This document shows, piece by piece, positions 23,750 through 33,995 of a DNA stretch of 33,995 nt; position 1 is the stretch's first letter; each line of letters opens with the position of its first letter. The translations under genes were made by a program, and so were the position numbers. The notes beneath the pieces were generated by a model. The model searched no databases, was not told where the DNA came from, and was given only the letters and a program-made list of their open reading frames with translations. Source of the DNA: Reclinomonas americana ATCC 50394 (Eukaryota > Jakobida > Jakobea > Jakobida); the NCBI GenBank assembly GCA_048213135.1, contig PS015572.1, positions 55,945 to 89,939 of the forward strand. The letters run 5' to 3'.

Positions 23750-24947
23750 CTATACTCCATTGACCGCCGTGGGCAGTGACGATGGTGGCGGTAGTTGCCG
23801 ATTGTTGCGCGCGCTGTTGGAGGACAACAGAATGTCGCCGCCCCAGTACCGCTCGAACCGTGGATCCGCCCACGCGACGGCAATCATCGGTCCCAGTGTG
23901 CACGGCACGAGGTACAGCAGCGCCGGCTGCGCCGCACTGGTCATGTAGACTGCCAGGAACGAGAGCAACAGGCCGCCCATGTAGCCGGTGAGTGCCCACA
24001 TGAAGAAGCCCTCGATGCGATACCACGGCCGACCGACGGCACAATCGTAGCGCAGCGCCAGGCACACCAGCATGCCCGGCATCACAATGTCGCCGAGTCC
24101 CAGCATGGAGAAGCCGTCGCCACGCGGGAACAGCAGCTTGATGGGCAAGTCGACTTGCGTCGCCACCGTCACCATCACATTCTTCCCAAACACCGGCTGC
24201 GAGTAGAACACCCAGAAGATGTCGTACACAAACAGCGCCGACAGCAGCAGCGAGGCCACCTTCAGACTCGGCAGGCGCAGAAAGGCAATCGTCGACACAC
24301 ACATGGCCATGCCGAGCACTGGGGAGTCAAAGGCGGGGCGGGTCAGAAGTACAACTAAACACAGCCGGTTTGTGGCTTACGAAACGATTGTTGATCACCC
24401 AATGCCCACTGGTGGACCACCACAGCGCCAGTGCGAGGACCGCCACACACATGGCGACTACATCCAGCGCAGAGCACGAGCACCAGCCTCCACATCGCTG
24501 CGATTGCGCATCACTGCCTCCTCCGTTCGGTATCACAACGCTCTCCGATACAACTGATGACGATGACGATGACTGAGGGAAGCACCACAGTTGTGCCAGC
24601 CACGGATGCACACAAAAGGCGACGGCAAAGGCCGACGAGAGCATGAAACACGCCGTCAGCACGACAATCGCCGTCGACACAAAGTAGAACAAGACGAGCA
24701 GGACCACAGAGGAGACAAGTGGCAGCACAATCGCCGATCGCAGAGACAGACTGGCGATGCCTGTGAGAGACAGTGTGTGTGTGTGTGTGTGAGAGAGACT
24801 GCAGTTGTCGATGACTGAGCGCCACTTGTCAAAACCTTTCTGCTCTTCGGATTCCCCTGGCATCTCATCGAGTGCTCTTGCGCGCAGTGAGCCGTAGAGG
24901 ATGGTCAGCGTTGCACAAGCCATGACCACGAACAAGTTCGACTCCAT
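23750..24947 (-). CDS. SPPL3: Signal peptide peptidase-like 3 (SPPL3-type) intramembrane aspartyl protease
   Basis: Multi-pass GxGD-type aspartyl protease that cuts membrane proteins within the bilayer; animal SPPL3 sheds Golgi glycosyltransferases. The start MESNLFVVMACATLTILYGS is at 24947 and the stop TAG at 23750-23752. Catalytic motifs are FVYDIFWVFYS (YD), SMLGLGDIVMPG (GxGD) and QPALLYLVP (PAL). The block AFLRLPSLKVASLLLSALFV and the tail after PAL follow SPPL3 more closely than SPP or SPPL2, and there is no long luminal protease-associated domain. A Ser-rich insertion (WCFPQSSSSSSVVSESV) lies in the loop before the third helix block. The intron with donor at 24385 starts GTTTCG and joins HWVINN to LLGMAMCV. 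The short N-terminus fits a type II-like insertion without a cleaved signal peptide. Confidence 0.92.
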
Positions 24948-25031
24948 CGCTTTCTCTCTTCTCGCCTTCCTCGTGAAATCCACAGTCCGTTAGTCTGTCG
25001 CTGATTATTGTGTGTGTGTGCGCGCGCTTGC
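24948..25031. promoter_or_regulatory. Putative divergent promoter region (SPPL3 / MON2)
   Basis: Only 84 bp separate the two start codons. The right half contains GTGTGTGTGCGCGCGCTTGC; there is no TATA box. If both starts are correct, the two genes must share this element. Confidence 0.45.
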
Positions 25032-28000
25032 ATGTCGTCGCTGCTGCATGTGCTCGAGTCCGAGCTGAAGCACGTCAGCAGCGAGTCGCGACGCAAGCTG
25101 CCCAATGTCAAAGAGGTGCGCGTGTGAACGAACATGAACGAGCCATTTCCTCTCTCTCACTCACGCTCACTCGCTCGCTCTCACAGGCCGCTGATCGTGC
25201 ACTGGTGGAGGTCAAGCGACTGGCCGACAGTCTGCACGGACAGCCGCTGGATGCGATCGTGCAAGGTGTGTGTGTGTCTCTGAGTCTCTGTGTTCATTGT
25301 GAGTGTGACTGATGAAGGTCTTGGCAGCAATCCGCGATACCTCGGATGTGTACTCGCCGCTCATCCTCGCCACGCTCTCCAACAACACCAAGCTGGTGCA
25401 GTCGGCGCTCGGGTGCCTGCAGAAGGTCCTGTCGCACGGCGGCGTGGCCAAGGTTTGAGTGCTCACACTCCACTCATCACGCACACGTGTGTGTGTGTGT
25501 CGCTGACTCTCTCTCCATCTTGTAGCGCGACCTGCCGGAGGTGCTGGAGGCTGTCATGCACCAGAGCGACTGTGGAGAGGAGATTGTGCAGCTCAAGGTC
25601 ATTCAGACGCTGCTGACGGTGATGACATCGCCGTCGTATCACTTGCCGGATGCGCTCTTGTCGGGGGTTGCGTCGTTGCTGCGTGCGAGGAAAGCGCACG
25701 GGCCTTGTGTTGCTGATGCCTTTTATTGCGTTTGTGTGCAGTGCTTGCGAGTGTGCTTCCTGTTGCATCGCAATCGCAGTCCGATGATTCACCACACGGC
25801 GGCGGCGACGGTGCGACAGGTGGTCAACCTGTTGTACGATCGCCTGGAGCAGTCGATGAACACGGACATTGCGTCGTCGCCAGACCCAGCTGCAGCGGAA
25901 AAGCTGCTGGAGGATCGTCGTCGCACCGGGTACTTGTTCTTCCAGGATCTGCTGAGTCTGGTCGACGGCAAGAGTGGCGACTGGCTGAGCATGCGACCGG
26001 GAGTGCTGAATCTGCGCTTTGGTATCGAGCTGTTGGAGTTGGTGTTGTCGCATCCGGTTGCTTTGAAGGTCAGTGTGAGCGCGCGTTGTGTGCGATCGGG
26101 CAGTCGGCGGAGTCGACTCACGTGGGGGAGTGCAGGAGGAACCGTTCTTGCCGACCATCGCGTACCGCCTGAGTCCGTTCCTGCTCTCGTCGATTCGCAG
26201 TCAGATGAGCGACTTTGGCAATCTGGTGCGCCTCATTCGTGTCGGCGTCGTGCTGATGACGCACTACACGCAGTACATTGTTGCGTGGCGTGCATCACGC
26301 GTGTCATTATTTGTTGCTTGTGTTGTTGTCTCACTCGCCGCTGCGTGCGCAGCCGGAGCAAACGCGCGACTTTTTCGACTTTCTCACGAAAATGGCCAAC
26401 GGCGACTACGAGCGCAGCGTGCTGGTGTGGCCGTGCGTGCTGGCAGTGGACGCACTGCGTTGCATGTTGAAGATTCCGCGCATGGCCGAGTTTCTGTTCG
26501 AGACATTCGACATGGGGCGGGCGAATCGGCCGTCGGCGGTGTTTGGCTGCCTGGCCAACGCCATTGGTAGCTTTGTGAAGCGCATCTACGAGTCGCAACC
26601 GGGACCGATCACCATTAGCTTGCAGACGAAGCGATTTGGCGGGTGAGTCGAGCGCTTGAACACTGTCGTGTAACGGCGACTCACGCGCTGCACACTGTAG
26701 ATTGGAATTGCTGAATGACACGGATATCATGGCGCCGGGAGTTTTGGTGAATGCCGAGAGCGCACTGTTCCTGGGTCTGGAGGCGGTCTCGCTGGTGGTG
26801 GAGTCGTATTCTCGCACTTGTGGATTGCTGGAGACGTTGGATAATCCGACGAGTGGCAGCACGCCGTCGTCGCCGACTCTGGCTCGCACCGAGCCACCGG
26901 GAACACCGTCGGGCTCCATGGTGAGATTACGCAGTGGGTGGTGTTGGTGGGAGGACGAAACTGACTTTTTGGATGGTCTCATCAGTCGCAACTGTTGGCT
27001 CGTTCCCTTTCGACGCTCGCTGCCGACATGGTGCCGTTGCGCACCGATGCTGTGGCAGCCGAGGTGAGTGCTGTGATTTGCATGACTGCTCGTGGCAAGG
27101 GCATGTGCTGATCTGTACCTTGCTACAGCCTGCGTCTGGCTCTGGTGCTTCAGGCTCGGGTGTGTCGGCTCGTCCAGACGACGCCGTTGCGTCTGTTGTG
27201 CCACTCTCGCTCTATCATCAAGCACCACAGTCTCTGATCCTCATTTGTTCGCTTTTCAGTCACAGACAGTGGCTTCTGCGCCGCCTGGCAGTGGAAACGA
27301 GGACTCCAGCTTGTCGGAGCCACCGACGGGTGTGGAGTCGGTGTGTTGGCTTTCCTTGTTATTCTCAGGTTTTGTTGTTGCCTTTCTCTCATCCTCCCGT
27401 GCGTGCAGTCGGCTGCCGACGACACGGAGGAAGCAGACAGTGATCCTGTCTCTCTGCTGATCCGGCGCTGTGTGGAGGAGGCCGTGCGGCGTGGTATCTC
27501 CATGGCCATTTCGTCGACTGGCCCCATGCAGCCGTCGTCTCGCGGTGCAGACGCTACGGACAGTGAGGGTCACGATGCGCTGACGGAGGACCAGGATATG
27601 GCCGACGGCGATGCGGGTGCTGGCATTGAAGATGTGGAGCAGGACAGTGATGAGGATCAGCGCGGCTCACCCGTGCCCGACGAGGCTGCCGCTGTGGAGA
27701 CGGAACAGGTATGATTTTCCTCCGTCTCACTCTCCCTCTTTGTAACCAGCGCTGATTCGCGTCGAGACGCAGGACGTGTCTACGCCGTCACGCCCCGCTG
27801 CACCCAAGGTTGACGCGCCGTCGCCACTGCAGCTGACGCCGTCGGCAGCCACCGACGAGGGCGGTCGCAGCCAGTCCGACCTTGCAGGATCGTCGTCGTC
27901 GTGGGAGACGCCGTCGAATCTCGGCAAGGGACCGGAGTTGCTGCGGATTCACTCAAAGACCAAGGACGAGGACATTTCGGTGAGCGCTGGCTGATTCTGG

Positions 28001-31000
28001 ATGTGAGGCAGGAGATGGGTTGTGGTGGTCTCATGGCCTTGCGCGCACGCAGCTGTGCAAGAAAATGGTGGAGTCGAGCTGGTGGTCGCTGCTCGCAGCC
28101 ATTGGCAGTCTGCTGGAACGCACACGCAACGAGGAGATTTTGTCGTCGGTGCTCCGCCTGTACCACGTGTTCATTCACGTGTGTGGAGTGACGGGTCTGA
28201 CGCAACCTCGTGATGCGTTGCTCACGTCGCTGTGCCGGTGCGTCGTGCAGGAGAGCGAGTGCTGTCGAGTGCAGTTGTCTGACTTGAGTGTGCGCGCAAC
28301 AGCTTCACGCTGCCAGTGTCGGAGGATCCGCGTCCGGAGGATGATGCCGCGGTGGGCACGGAGAAGGGAGTGATGACCCCGAAGAATGTGCAAGTGATGA
28401 AGGTATGATGTCTTTTCCTTGTACGCCTTTGCTAGCTTTGTCTGACAGCTGTGACGTGTCGGTGACAGGCACTCTTCAAAGTGGCCATCAAACTCGGCTC
28501 GCTCCTCGGCAGCTCGTGGTACCTGCTGTTGAAAAACTTGCAGCAACTCGACACGCTGCTGTATCCGGTGATGCCGAGTCAGCAGGCGGTGAAGGGCGCC
28601 AACGAGGGTACCACGCAGGAGCTGTCGGTACGTGTGTCTCTCGCTGGCGAGTAGGATATCATCTCTCGCGGTTATCTCATCGTCGTCGTGCATGCAGATT
28701 TTGAGCGACTCGCTTGCCACACTCTTCTCCAAGAGTGTGGACCTCGACGAGGAGGCACTCGTGCACTTGTTGCTGGCACTGACGCAATTGTCGGCCGACA
28801 CACTCACCTCGCCTTCGTTCAAGCTCATGTCGTCGACGGTACGTTTGTGTGTGCGTGCAACCTGATTCGCACGCTGTCTGTGATCTCCTCATGTGATCAC
28901 CGCAGGCACCTCGCATGTTTGGCACGAGCAAACTGGTGGAGACCGCCAAGTACAATGTGCACCGCATCGGCAACATCTGGGAGTTCACAACACAGCACCT
29001 GGTGTCTGTGGCACGACACGATGTTTCGTGATTGTTGTTGTTGTTATTGATTGTGTGCCTCCTTGGTCGCTCACTGCGAACAGAATGCCGCTGTGCGCGC
29101 CTTCGCCGTGGAGAGTATGGGAGCCATTGTGCGCGCCACGCTTGCCGACCCCAACAATGCGCACATGGAGGAGGTTGGTGTTGTGGGCGTCGGTTCTGTG
29201 GGCCGCTTGTGCGAGCACCATCTGAGCGTGTTCGTGTGTGAGCAGAAGGCATTGATTCCGTTCCAGCGGCTGTTTGAGAATGTCGAGTTCCCGGATCTGC
29301 ACGAGAATCTGCTGACGCAACTGAGCAGCATCATTCGCAGTGTTGGGCCGGTGCGTTTGGGGAGGGCAGATGACTGTGATGTGGCTTTTCCTCAGCTCAC
29401 CCGGCTTTCGATTGTGCGCAGCAATTGACCACGAGCTGGGAAATCGTGCTGCAAGTGCTCTCACAAGTCGGCAAGGAAGGCCGCCGCAACGAGATTCTGA
29501 TTGGATGGGAGAGCATTCAGCTGATTGTGACCGACTATGCCAACAAGTTCCCCACTGTTTGTGCGTCGGCTGGTGAGATGTATCGTATTGATCATGAAAC
29601 TCACCCACTGTTCGTTTCTCGTGCAGCCAATCTGCTGATGCTGATCAAGGTCGTTGGGAGTTTCTCGCACCAGCGCGAGGAAGTCAACATTGCGCTGTCC
29701 TCCATGAACTTTTTGTGGAACCTCTCGGATTTGCTTGCGTCGCGTGTCTCGTTGCGTCGTCAAAATGGGGTGTGGCTCCCACACAACATTCGCTGACAGA
29801 CCACGCAGGGCTGGCGCGCCGGAGATCCGCGCATTGTGGCAAGTGCTCTTTGCCGAGCTGCAAGTGAGTTCGTGGGACAACCGACCGGAGGTGCGTCACT
29901 GCGGCATTCGCACCGTGTTCTCCACGGTGGTGCGCCATGGCGCCGGATTCAGCGAGGAGCTGTGGACCGAGTGCTTGTTGGCCGTTGCGTCGACGATTCG
30001 CGTTCCTGGTGACGCGCTGCTGCTCACCCTTCTCTTTCCCGCACAGATTCTCATCCCTCTTGTCAAGCAAGTGGAGATGTTTGCCGATAGTGCGTCGGAG
30101 GAGGAAGAGCCGGAGGATGGCAGTGGTCAAATGTTGCGTTTGTAAAGAGACTATATTGTACTCAGTTTCTCTTGTGCCTCACACTCTATGGATGCAGTAT
30201 GAAGCACTGGAGTCGCAACTCGGCGGCGAAGCAGTGGGATGAGACTCGCGCAGTGGCACTGGCTGGGGTCACGCACATGTACAAAATGCTTTATGTGCAT
30301 CTCAGGTACGTGTGCGAGGCGAGAGCGAACGGGTGAGTGTGTGGGTGAAGTAAGTTACTCATTTCATGTGCGCAGCAAATTGGAGTGTTTTGCGGAGAGC
30401 ATTCAGCTGCTCACCGAGCATGCAGCGAACGGTGTGTTGCATCCGGCCAAGGATGTGCACAGGGTTGCGTCGCTCGAGTGCAGCTTGGTTGTCGCAATCG
30501 ATTCTTGCCATTCATGTTGCATTTGTGTGCCAGATTGCCATTCGCGGTGTGCTCGACATGCTGCTCAGTGCCAATGAAGCCGAGGCTGGACAGCCGGCAT
30601 CGGAGTCGTTGATGGTGGTGTGGAAGTTGGTGTGGCACATCTGGGAGGCTTTGGCGGCGTACCTCTCGCTCACTCCGTGCAGTTGCGCAATCTCCCTGCT
30701 TTGCGTCGTCGCCCTCTGTTGACTCACGCCGCCTTGTCGGACGCAGGTGCGGGGAAGCCGCGAAGTGTGCTGGAGGCATTGACACCGATTGTGTCGGTGC
30801 AAAAGGCCTTGCAGCGCGGCACGAAGAACAACCCCGACCTTGTGAAATTCTTTATTAATGGTGTGAAGGAGGCGTACGAGCTGATGCGAGGCCGCTTTAC
30901 CAGTCCAGATTGTGTTCGGTGCGTGCTCGCGCGTGTAGGTGCATCATTTACAGTCCACGATCTGATATTGCTTCACACAGGTTGATATCCATTCTCAACA

Positions 31001-32311
31001 AGTGCCTGTACTGCGAGTCGTCGGTCTCCGACACCATGGATGGCTTCCCGACTCCTGCGCAAAAGGCCGTGCTCAGCACCATTCGTGTGTTGGTGAGTGG
31101 AGTTCATGTTGTGACAGTTGTGTCGGTGCCCGACTCATGTGCGTGGATGACAGCCTCCGTTCCTCGATGACGACATGTGGGCGAGATACTACGAGCAAAT
31201 TCTGCAATACTTGCCACAGCGGGCCGACACCGTGGCCGATCTGACTCGCATGCCGGCTCTCGAATACTCCAGTGCGGTTCTCAATCTGGCCTTGGACATG
31301 TACCAGACGTTGCCACACAATGGTGCGTTTTTATCCTGGCTTGTGCATGTTTGGCTGACGCTTCTCTTACTTTTCGATCAACAACAGTCAAGATGCACAT
31401 GTTCCTCGGCCTCATGCACACACTCGGCGTGTGCTTGGAGACGAAGCAGCACGCGGAAAAGTATCTGCTGTGGCGTGAATCGGTGGCACTGTTCCAGAAT
31501 CAATGCCGCGTCACGCTGCCGCAGTACAATGGTTTGCAGAATGAGTGTTCCGCCGTCGTCCATTGGTGCCTCACCCAGTCCTTGCGCGTGTGTGCAACAG
31601 AGTACACGGCCGCGGATGCGAGCAAGCGCGAGGCTGCCTGGGTGCTGGTGTCCTCGGTGATTACCCGCTTTGTGACGGACAAACGACAGATTGCGTGGAT
31701 CTTTGTGCCGGAGGAGGAGTCCATGTTGCGCCTGGTTGGCCGCACACTGCTGGTGCTCACCAATGGTCGCTCGCGTGAGCGCCTGTTCAAGCTGCTGCAG
31801 ACGTGCACGTTGAGTGTGCGGCACACGCAGTCGGTGCGTGTGCGCAGTCTCGAATCGCTTCTGCGCTGGTGCTCCAACACGGCGGCCCCAAGCGACGCAC
31901 CGCACATGGACGAGGCGCTGCGCAACGAAATCGCCTTGCGCGCCTTCCCCTACCTGCGTGCCTGCTGCGACGACATTGTTATGCGCTTCCTCGACGATGC
32001 ACGCCGCAGCGGCTCGTGCCCACTGGCACGCAATCAGCTGGATCTCTTCCGCTACCTGTGCCAGTCGCTCATGAAGGCCGACTTCCCGCACCACGCGGTG
32101 GCCGCCGAGCAGCCACATGCGCGGATAGGTGAGTTTCTGCGAGGAGAGTGTGTCTTGTATGTGTGTGTGTGTGTGCTGAACTGTCGCCGCAGAATTGGTG
32201 ATGCAAGTGTACCGCGCACTCACCGCCACACCCGGCCACGTGGATCAGCGTCTGGAATCAGTCACCACGGCGGTGATAGACGAGGTCGGCGCACTGCGTT
32301 TATCCACATGA
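25032..32311 (+). CDS. MON2: MON2 homologue (DCB/HUS-domain trans-Golgi trafficking protein)
   Basis: Large cytosolic protein of the trans-Golgi/endosome, related to BIG/GBF Arf-GEFs but without the Sec7 catalytic domain; it scaffolds flippase-linked retrograde traffic. The first exon MSSLLHVLESELKHVSSESR continues to RRKLPNVKEAA and ALGCLQKVLSHGG (DCB domain). HUS-region blocks follow: TAAATVRQVVNLLYDR, FLFQDLLSLVDG, FGIELLELVLSHP. An acidic, Ser/Pro-rich insert (about 27400-27960) precedes LLAAIGSLLERTRNEEI, LGSLLGSSWYLLLKNLQQLD and, further on, SRNSAAKQWDETRAVALAG. It ends ALRLST then TGA 32309-32311. More than twenty short introns are present; five donors are GTTGCG (25667, 26280, 29984, 30133, 30464). 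Estimated length is about 1600-1750 residues, typical for MON2. Some internal splice junctions (for example near 29730-29820) I could not settle. Confidence 0.88.
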
Positions 32312-32409
32312 AATGGCAGCAGGCGTGAGAGAGGAATGAGAGATGGAGAAATGTAACAAGTGTGTCTCGCATTGGTTTACGTTGTCGTGCAGTGTGTTCT
32401 ATTGTGTGC

Positions 32410-33485
32410 TCAGTCTATCACGTTAACCACCGGCCGCCATTCGCTCTCCGGCGCCTCGTACAGGAAAAATCGGTAGAGCGCATCGAGTGCGGCCTCCTGT
32501 TCGCTTCTCGTTACGGTGGTGCCGGCACCCTGACCAAGGAACGTGTTCCCATTCTCGACGACCGACACGAACGGTGGCCCCTCGCTCAGCCTTCGGTACA
32601 CCGGTTTGGGGAGACCGAGACGCCAGCTCAGCAAGAACAGGTCGCGCTTCGGTTCGTGGACGGGCACAAAATCGCGCAGGTACAAGTGCTCCATGTCCTG
32701 TGCGACACACGAACAGCGTGAGGTCGACGAGGCACGGGAGGGAGTGAGAGACAGCGCATGCACAACTCCTCGCGGCGACTCGCGGTACCGCCTCATGGCG
32801 ACCGCATCGAGCTCGCTGGCATCCGGTCGCCTCCCCGCAATCAATCGCACCGGCATCAGCACGTGCGGCCACACCAGTCGCCTGAACGCCTCCTCGGGGC
32901 CCAGATCGCGACACGTCGCGGCCGCCAAACACTCAAACAGATTCGCCACCGTCTTGGACGCCGGTTCCATGCGCGATGCCGCCACACCGGCTCGTGGCTG
33001 CAACGATGTGAGCAACAAATAAGGGGGAGAACGCCGAGCTGTACGACGCGCACCTCCCAGTCTCGCGAACAGTAGCTGGTCAAGTCGTCGAGGCCAAGTA
33101 GTCGTCCTCGTGAGACAAGCCACACGTTACTGGTGAACTGACTGCGCACGTGGGAGGAGAAAGGTTGTCAGCTGTCGACTGAATGCAGAGCAATGTAGTG
33201 ATAAAGAGCACGAAACGATGTGAGACTGTGGATGGTGCCAGCTGGCATATTGGGAAACCGCTTGAAAAAGTGCTCAGTGATGGACATGGCGAGGAACTTG
33301 TCGCCTGTGCAATGCATGCAAGGAAAGAGTGAGATGTGCGTGCATTCTCTCTCTTCCGTTTCTTCTCTCACACACAAACCGAGAAACTCCAGACTTGAGT
33401 TCTTGGCGGCCTCGGCAGCTGCACGTGCAGTGCTCACAGGGAAGCCGAGACGACCGCTGACGACTGTGCGGAAGGCGCGCTGCAT
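32410..33485 (-). CDS. RNase III-fold plus dsRNA-binding domain protein, probably mitochondrial ribosomal protein mL44
   Basis: The start MQRAFRTVVSGRLGFPVSTA at 33485 gives a basic leader. The spliced NSSLEFLG/DKFLAMSITEHFFKRF matches the RNase III signature, followed by FTSNVWLVSRGRLLGLDD. The second catalytic block reads KTVANLFECLAA, where active RNase III enzymes have Asp before the final acidic residue; here it is Asn. The C-terminal part (HEPKRDLFLLSWRLGLPKPVY, PFVSVVENGNTFLGQGAG, EQEAALDALYRF) is a dsRBD. RNase III plus dsRBD with a degenerate active site fits the structural mitoribosomal protein mL44; an inactive Dicer/Drosha-like cofactor is less likely given the length of about 270 residues. 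The stop TGA is at 32410-32412. One intron starts GTTGTG (32766). Confidence 0.72.
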
Positions 33486-33586
33486 GTGAAGACGGGAGAA
33501 GGGAGGGGGACAGACGTGCTCGCTCTGTCCGCGACGTCTCGTCTGTCCTCTGTGTGTGTTTTGAATCGAGTTCACAGAGCGACGAC
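33486..33586. promoter_or_regulatory. Putative divergent promoter region
   Basis: About 101 bp lie between the mL44-like start and the ATG at 33587. The sequence changes from purine-rich (GGGAGAAGGGAGGGGG) to pyrimidine-rich. No TATA box is seen; the call is by position. Confidence 0.35.
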
Positions 33587-33995
33587 ATGGCGACTGCAGA
33601 GTACGATGAGGGCGAGGGCTTTGATGCCGAGGACGACCAGGTGAGCGCGCGAAAGGGGCGGGGAGAATGGAAAGAGAGAGAGGGAGAGGCGCGGCCATGT
33701 CCGATCCTTGTTGTGTGTGTGCGTGCGTGTGTCTCTCTCTCTCTTGCTGCATGCTGGCACTCCTGGTGGTACGCACAGAAAGGGACACACGCGCACAGAG
33801 CATGCAGTGTGTGTGCACTGATCGCATCGCACCTGTTTCTCCGACATGTCACACTCTCTCTCTCACACACTCTCTCACACAATGTAGGCCGAGGAGGAGC
33901 GTTTGGCGGCTGGCTTTGGCGCGATGACGACGGCGGAGCAGATTGCGTTCTTCCGCACGCGTCTTCCGCCCATGGAGCAACTGTACGTGCACGAG
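33587..33995 (+). CDS. Unidentified protein, N-terminal fragment (3' end outside window)
   Basis: Exon 1 (33587-33640) encodes MATAEYDEGEGFDAEDDQ. Intron 33641-33887 is rich in GT and CTCT repeats. Exon 2 from 33888 encodes AEEERLAAGFGAMTTAEQIA then FFRTRLPPMEQLYVHE and runs off the window. The junction is phase 0. The acidic N-terminus is probably disordered. I do not recognise the family from 54 residues. Confidence 0.6.
   Translation, partial: MATAEYDEGEGFDAEDDQVSARKGRGEWKEREGEARPCPILVVCVRACVSLSLAACWHSWWYAQKGTHAHRACSVCALIASHLFLRHVTLSLSHTLSHNVGRGGAFGGWLWRDDDGGADCVLPHASSAHGATVRAR

Noticed and set aside
31378-32229. 283-codon minus-strand open frame opposite the MON2 end
   Set aside because: Antisense shadow of the MON2 exons; GC-rich codon use leaves opposite frames open.

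Overview
This is nuclear DNA from a gene-dense eukaryote, most likely a GC-rich unicellular one. Nearly every gene is cut by many short introns (mostly 29-90 nt). All three stop codons TAA, TAG and TGA end recognisable proteins, so the standard code applies. I see no bacterial operons, mobile elements, CRISPR, rRNA or tRNA. Five runs of N (9074-9481, 10051-10883, 18814-19798, 20753-20869, 22790-23130) interrupt the assembly, several beside simple repeats. The gene content (an SPPL3-type protease, a metazoan-type tRNA deacylase, MON2, an SLC43-like carrier) is compatible with a protist near animals, but that is inference. The TTLL and p25-alpha domains suggest a flagellate.

Layout: (1) 1-4864 +, a chromatin protein joining an SGF29-type tandem Tudor, ARID, chromodomain and WD40 propeller, 5' end outside the window; (2) 4930-7361 -, tubulin ligase-like enzyme with a p25-alpha/TPPP-like tail; (3) 7455-10954 -, SLC43-like transporter with two gaps; (4) 11060-13350 +, BTB-BACK-SPRY protein; (5) 13512-15576 -, mitochondrial GABA transaminase; (6) 15719-17766 +, J-domain protein with a 14-nt microexon; (7) 17730-18639 -, HAD hydrolase, 5' end in a gap; (8) 19944-22489 +, glutamate dehydrogenase; (9) 22646-23699 +, DTD2/ATD-like tRNA deacylase; (10) 23750-24947 -, SPPL3 intramembrane protease; (11) 25032-32311 +, MON2; (12) 32410-33485 -, RNase III-fold/dsRBD protein, probably mL44; (13) 33587-33995 +, start of an unidentified gene.

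Genes are packed tightly. Four divergent start pairs are about 85-142 bp apart, and convergent ends are 50-161 bp apart or overlap. GABA transaminase and glutamate dehydrogenase lie 4.4 kb apart and act consecutively in mitochondrial glutamate/2-oxoglutarate metabolism; other neighbours show no shared pathway.

The strongest unusual signal is in splicing. Reading-frame reconstruction places twenty introns, in nine genes on both strands, at the 5' splice site GTTGCG (16 of 20 extend to GTTGCGT). These sites lack the exonic -1 G seen at the ordinary GTGAGT/GTGCGT donors of the same genes. The second main signal is the apparently new Tudor-ARID-chromo-WD40 architecture.
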